Assembly (NCBI GenBank): GCA_017454565.1
Contig: JAFTCS010000112.1
Coordinates: 1 to 8,233, forward strand
Origin: Clostridia bacterium
GTDB lineage: Bacteria; Bacillota; Clostridia; Oscillospirales; Acutalibacteraceae
Direction: 5' to 3'
Length of the DNA: 8,233 nt
A program made the position numbers and the translations under genes. The notes beneath the pieces are model-generated. The model made no database searches. It had not been told where the DNA came from and worked only from the letters and a program-made list of their open reading frames with translations. This document shows, in pieces, positions 6,112 to 8,233 of the stretch. Every line of letters starts with the position of its first letter. The first letter of the stretch is position 1.

Positions 6112-7620
6112 TTATCGTTTGGGTCTGATGATCTTCCTTGAAGCGGTTTTTTCAAACTCTGTTTCACGGATATCAAGTGCAACTATCTGCTTTGCAGCGG
6201 GAAAGCCGGAGTTGACCTCGTCGATCTTAGCCTGAATGACGGCGCGGATGTCATCGCAGACATATTCGGGGTCGGGATATACCTCGGCAGCAATTGAACC
6301 GTGTTTGTCGTAGACGACGATCTCCTTCACAGGTGCAAAATAAGCGAACTGGTTCTCGATCTCCTCAGGAGAAACATTCTCGCCGTTGGAAAGAATAATA
6401 AGGTTCTTTTTTCTGCCTGTTATGTAAAGATATCCGTCATCGTCCTTGTAACCCAGATCGCCGGTCATCAGCCAGCCGTCGGGGGAGAGAGAATTGGCGG
6501 TTTCTTCTGGGTTGTGGTAGTAGCCCATCATTACCGACTTGCTCTTTACCTGTATCTCGCCGTCAACGATCCTTACTTCACACCCGGGAACGATCTCACC
6601 AACGGATTCCGGTTTAGGACAGTTCTTTATGCCGGAGCATATTCTTGGTGAACATTCGGTCATGCCGTAGCCCTGAGCAATATCAAGACCAAATTCCGAA
6701 TAACCCTTTATTATCTCCGGACTAAGGTAAGCTCCGCCCGAATAGATAACACTGAACTGATCTCCGAATACCTCGTTTCTTACGGCAAGCTTGTCTCCGT
6801 CCTCGCCTGCCATCTGCTTCATCCTGTTCAGAATGGAAGCGGCGATCATCGGTACAAAGGTAACGTCAGTCGGACGGAACACCTTGAGGTTCTTGATGAT
6901 GTGCATGAGGGAGTCGTTCACGCAAAGGATTCTGCCGTACCAGAGCGCACAGAGAATGTCGCAGGTGAAGCAGAAAACATGGTGTATGGGCAGCACTGTC
7001 ATACGCTTGTTGCCGTGGAAGCCCAGGTCAGGCTCACAGGTGGCATTATCTATGAAGTTTGTGTTGCTGAGCATAACGCCCTTGCTTTTTCCGGTGGTTC
7101 CCGAGGTGAAAAGTATAGCGGTCATATCCTCAGGAGCAGAGGAACGCGCGGGAGCCTTGCCCTGATACTCAGCTATAATGTCGCCCAGGAAGAGAGAGCC
7201 CTCAAAGGGCTTGTGAATGTGGAAATAATACTTTACCTTGGGGCAAAGCTCACGGAAAGTCTCAATATCCTTGGCGTGGTTGTCGTCTACAAAGACGACC
7301 TCACTGTCTGAACGGACGATCTCATCTGCGATGCGTTCGGCGTTGTTGGCGTTGTCAAGGGGAACAGATACGTTTCCGCTGCACTGAATGCCGAACCATG
7401 CGGTAAGATATTCATAACTTGTCAGACCGATAACTGCGGCGTGTACTCTTTCGGGAAACTTTTCGTTCAGCCATGCGCCCAGAGCGTCGCAGTCCTTACG
7501 GAAGGTGCGGTAGCTGTGCTCTACAAAATTGCGCTTTTTGTATTCCTGCACGAAAACTTCATCGCCGAAGCGTTCATCGGCATAGTATACAAGCTCTTTA
7601 AGCGTTGTTACTGCACTCAT
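6112..7620 (-). CDS. AMP-forming acyl/aminoacyl ligase (adenylation enzyme)
   Basis: This 502-residue enzyme belongs to the ANL superfamily, which activates a carboxylic acid as an acyl-adenylate and then passes it to a thiol. The core motifs are intact: P-loop TSGTTGKSKG (172-181), YGMTE (318-322), Thr-Gly-Asp388, hinge-region Arg403 followed by KKN, and the C-terminal catalytic Lys496 (Ala-Ser-Arg-Lys-Ile). The LPIHHVF motif (210-216) recalls fatty-acyl ligases more than NRPS amino-acid domains, so the substrate may be a fatty or aryl acid, but this is uncertain. The probable thiol acceptor is the carrier protein encoded just upstream, whose TAA overlaps this ATG by one base (TAATG); AAGGAG lies about 8 nt before the start. 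It is the last gene of its operon, with a full-length C-terminus despite the MITE ending 18 bp beyond the stop codon. Confidence 0.9.
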   Translation of the reverse strand: MSAVTTLKELVYYADERFGDEVFVQEYKKRNFVEHSYRTFRKDCDALGAWLNEKFPERVHAAVIGLTSYEYLTAWFGIQCSGNVSVPLDNANNAERIADEIVRSDSEVVFVDDNHAKDIETFRELCPKVKYYFHIHKPFEGSLFLGDIIAEYQGKAPARSSAPEDMTAILFTSGTTGKSKGVMLSNTNFIDNATCEPDLGFHGNKRMTVLPIHHVFCFTCDILCALWYGRILCVNDSLMHIIKNLKVFRPTDVTFVPMIAASILNRMKQMAGEDGDKLAVRNEVFGDQFSVIYSGGAYLSPEIIKGYSEFGLDIAQGYGMTECSPRICSGIKNCPKPESVGEIVPGCEVRIVDGEIQVKSKSVMMGYYHNPEETANSLSPDGWLMTGDLGYKDDDGYLYITGRKKNLIILSNGENVSPEEIENQFAYFAPVKEIVVYDKHGSIAAEVYPDPEYVCDDIRAVIQAKIDEVNSGFPAAKQIVALDIRETEFEKTASRKIIRPKR

Positions 7621-7844
7621 TATTTTACTCCTTCTAAGTAAGAGATAAGCTCGCCTACGGTCTTGCTCTTTGCAGCCTCAGACTGCTCTATATCTACCTC
7701 GAACTCATCCTCGCAGTCGCCCAGCATACAGATGAAATCGTAGGAGTTGAATCCCAGATCCTCTGCAAAGCGGGAATCCTCGGTTATGGCTTCCGGGTCG
7801 GCGTCTACATAATTGGTTATCAAATCCTTTAACTGCTCTAACAT
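7620..7844 (-). CDS. Free-standing acyl carrier protein
   Basis: I use the ATG at 7842-7844, giving 74 residues. AGGAGG (7854-7859) lies 9 nt before it, whereas the longer frame starts at a TTG upstream of that site with no ribosome binding site. The four-helix carrier fold is clear: an acidic first helix, then Asp-Leu-Gly-Phe-Asn-Ser34-Tyr-Asp, an acidic second helix (Glu-Asp-Glu-Phe-Glu-Val) and the Lys-Thr-Val-Gly-Glu-Leu start of the last helix. Ser34 is the expected phosphopantetheine attachment site. The usual Asp-Ser-Leu is Asn-Ser-Tyr here, which may tune partner recognition. It lies between the condensation-like gene (17-nt gap) and the ligase gene (1-base overlap), so it probably serves that pair rather than general fatty acid synthesis. 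Confidence 0.9.
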   Translation of the reverse strand: MLEQLKDLITNYVDADPEAITEDSRFAEDLGFNSYDFICMLGDCEDEFEVDIEQSEAAKSKTVGELISYLEGVK

Positions 7845-7861
7845 TTCATTATTCCTCCTGA

Positions 7862-8233
7862 TCAAGTCATATCAATGATTTCCTGAATGGTTTTGTCGGG
7901 GTTCTCGATGCTCCTGAATAGCACTCTGCCGGTGAAGTAATAGAGGAATTCGATCTCCTCAGGGGTAGCGCTGTCCTTCTGATATCCGAAGTAGAAGGTA
8001 AGGCCGCCGTCACCCGGACGATGCATTGCGGTGATATAGAAAGGCTGCGGCTGTCTGCCCGAGCTGTACCACCTGCTTTTATAGGGGATGTCCTTCAGAT
8101 AGGGCACAAGGCTCTTTCTGGTGGCGGGCTGATATGTAAAGCTGACGCTGTGATATTCTGCGCCGGCCTCGGTATTATAAGCAAGTCGCTGCTCATAATA
8201 ATACTTCATGGTGGAGTAGTCTGCATGCAGGAA
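7862..8233 (-). CDS. Condensation-domain-like protein, C-terminal fragment (cut by window edge)
   Basis: The frame is open to the right edge, giving 123 visible codons. An ATG at 8207-8209 exists but has no ribosome binding site, and eight more in-frame codons precede it, so the gene almost certainly starts outside the window. The visible part has alternating beta strands (for example the Pro-Phe-Tyr-Ile-Thr-Ala and Gly-Leu-Thr-Phe-Tyr-Phe stretches). It then ends in a helix, Thr-Pro-Glu-Glu-Ile-Glu-Phe-Leu...Leu-Phe-Arg, and an Asn-Pro-Asp-Lys-Thr-Ile tail. This resembles the C-terminal lobe of NRPS condensation or related CoA-dependent acyltransferase domains. The diagnostic HHxxxDG motif would lie upstream and cannot be seen. 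Its gene ends 17 nt before the carrier protein gene, supporting joint action: condensing the carrier-bound acyl group with an acceptor. The family call rests on fold-like pattern only. Confidence 0.55.
   Translation of the reverse strand, partial: FLHADYSTMKYYYEQRLAYNTEAGAEYHSVSFTYQPATRKSLVPYLKDIPYKSRWYSSGRQPQPFYITAMHRPGDGGLTFYFGYQKDSATPEEIEFLYYFTGRVLFRSIENPDKTIQEIIDMT

Noticed and set aside
5781..6128. 115-residue plus-strand open frame across the same gap
   Set aside because: It crosses the XRE promoter, the terminator hairpin and both MITE ends, with no ribosome binding site or domain-like pattern.
7845..7865. TTG start for the carrier protein gene, adding seven residues
   Set aside because: It overlaps the end of the upstream gene and precedes the AGGAGG that serves the ATG at 7842-7844.
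8207..8209. ATG as the true start of the condensation-like gene
   Set aside because: No ribosome binding site precedes it, the frame stays open to the window edge, and the visible part looks like only the C-terminal lobe of a larger fold.

Overview
The window looks like chromosomal DNA from a gut or rumen Firmicute of the Ruminococcus/Oscillospiraceae type. The reasons are moderate GC with AT-rich intergenic regions, strong AGGAGG-type ribosome binding sites, near-consensus sigma-A promoters with 17-bp spacers, a Ser/Glu/Lys-rich lipoprotein linker, and a short palindromic MITE-like repeat. The taxonomic call is inference; there is no rRNA or other marker gene here.

Layout from left to right. 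Positions 1-147 hold no gene I recognise, only some possible RNA structure. A near-perfect promoter (148-176) drives a plus-strand lipoprotein with two copies of a small beta-rich domain (222-1100), which ends at a terminator at 1140-1175. Everything else is on the minus strand. The first minus-strand unit, with its promoter near 3662-3690, runs leftward as family 2 glycosyltransferase, small winged-helix protein, then a 440-residue NYN-domain (PIN-like) putative ribonuclease. It converges on the lipoprotein gene at the shared terminator. The second unit, with its promoter at 5789-5817, is an XRE-AbrB regulator followed by an ABC ATPase and an ABC-2 permease. The genes overlap by 8 and 4 bases and end at a terminator at 3735-3777. 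The 348-base gap 5764-6111 has no gene. It holds the second unit's promoter, a strong hairpin terminator (5871-5913) and a 161-bp MITE-like element (5930-6090).

The third unit enters from the right edge. It comprises the C-terminal end of a condensation-domain-like protein (cut by the window), a free-standing acyl carrier protein and a full-length AMP-forming acyl/aminoacyl ligase. The genes are tightly packed and end at the 5871-5913 terminator. Together they look like a dissociated C-T-A set: the ligase activates a carboxylic acid, the carrier protein holds it as a thioester, and the condensation-like enzyme joins it to an acceptor. The product is unknown.

Three minus-strand genes have a better start than their longest open frame: the winged-helix protein, the XRE-AbrB regulator and the carrier protein. 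In each case the longer frame begins at GTG or TTG, and the ATG a few codons downstream has the ribosome binding site. The most interesting items are the C-T-A set, the NYN/winged-helix/glycosyltransferase operon, and the MITE lodged between a stop codon and its terminator.
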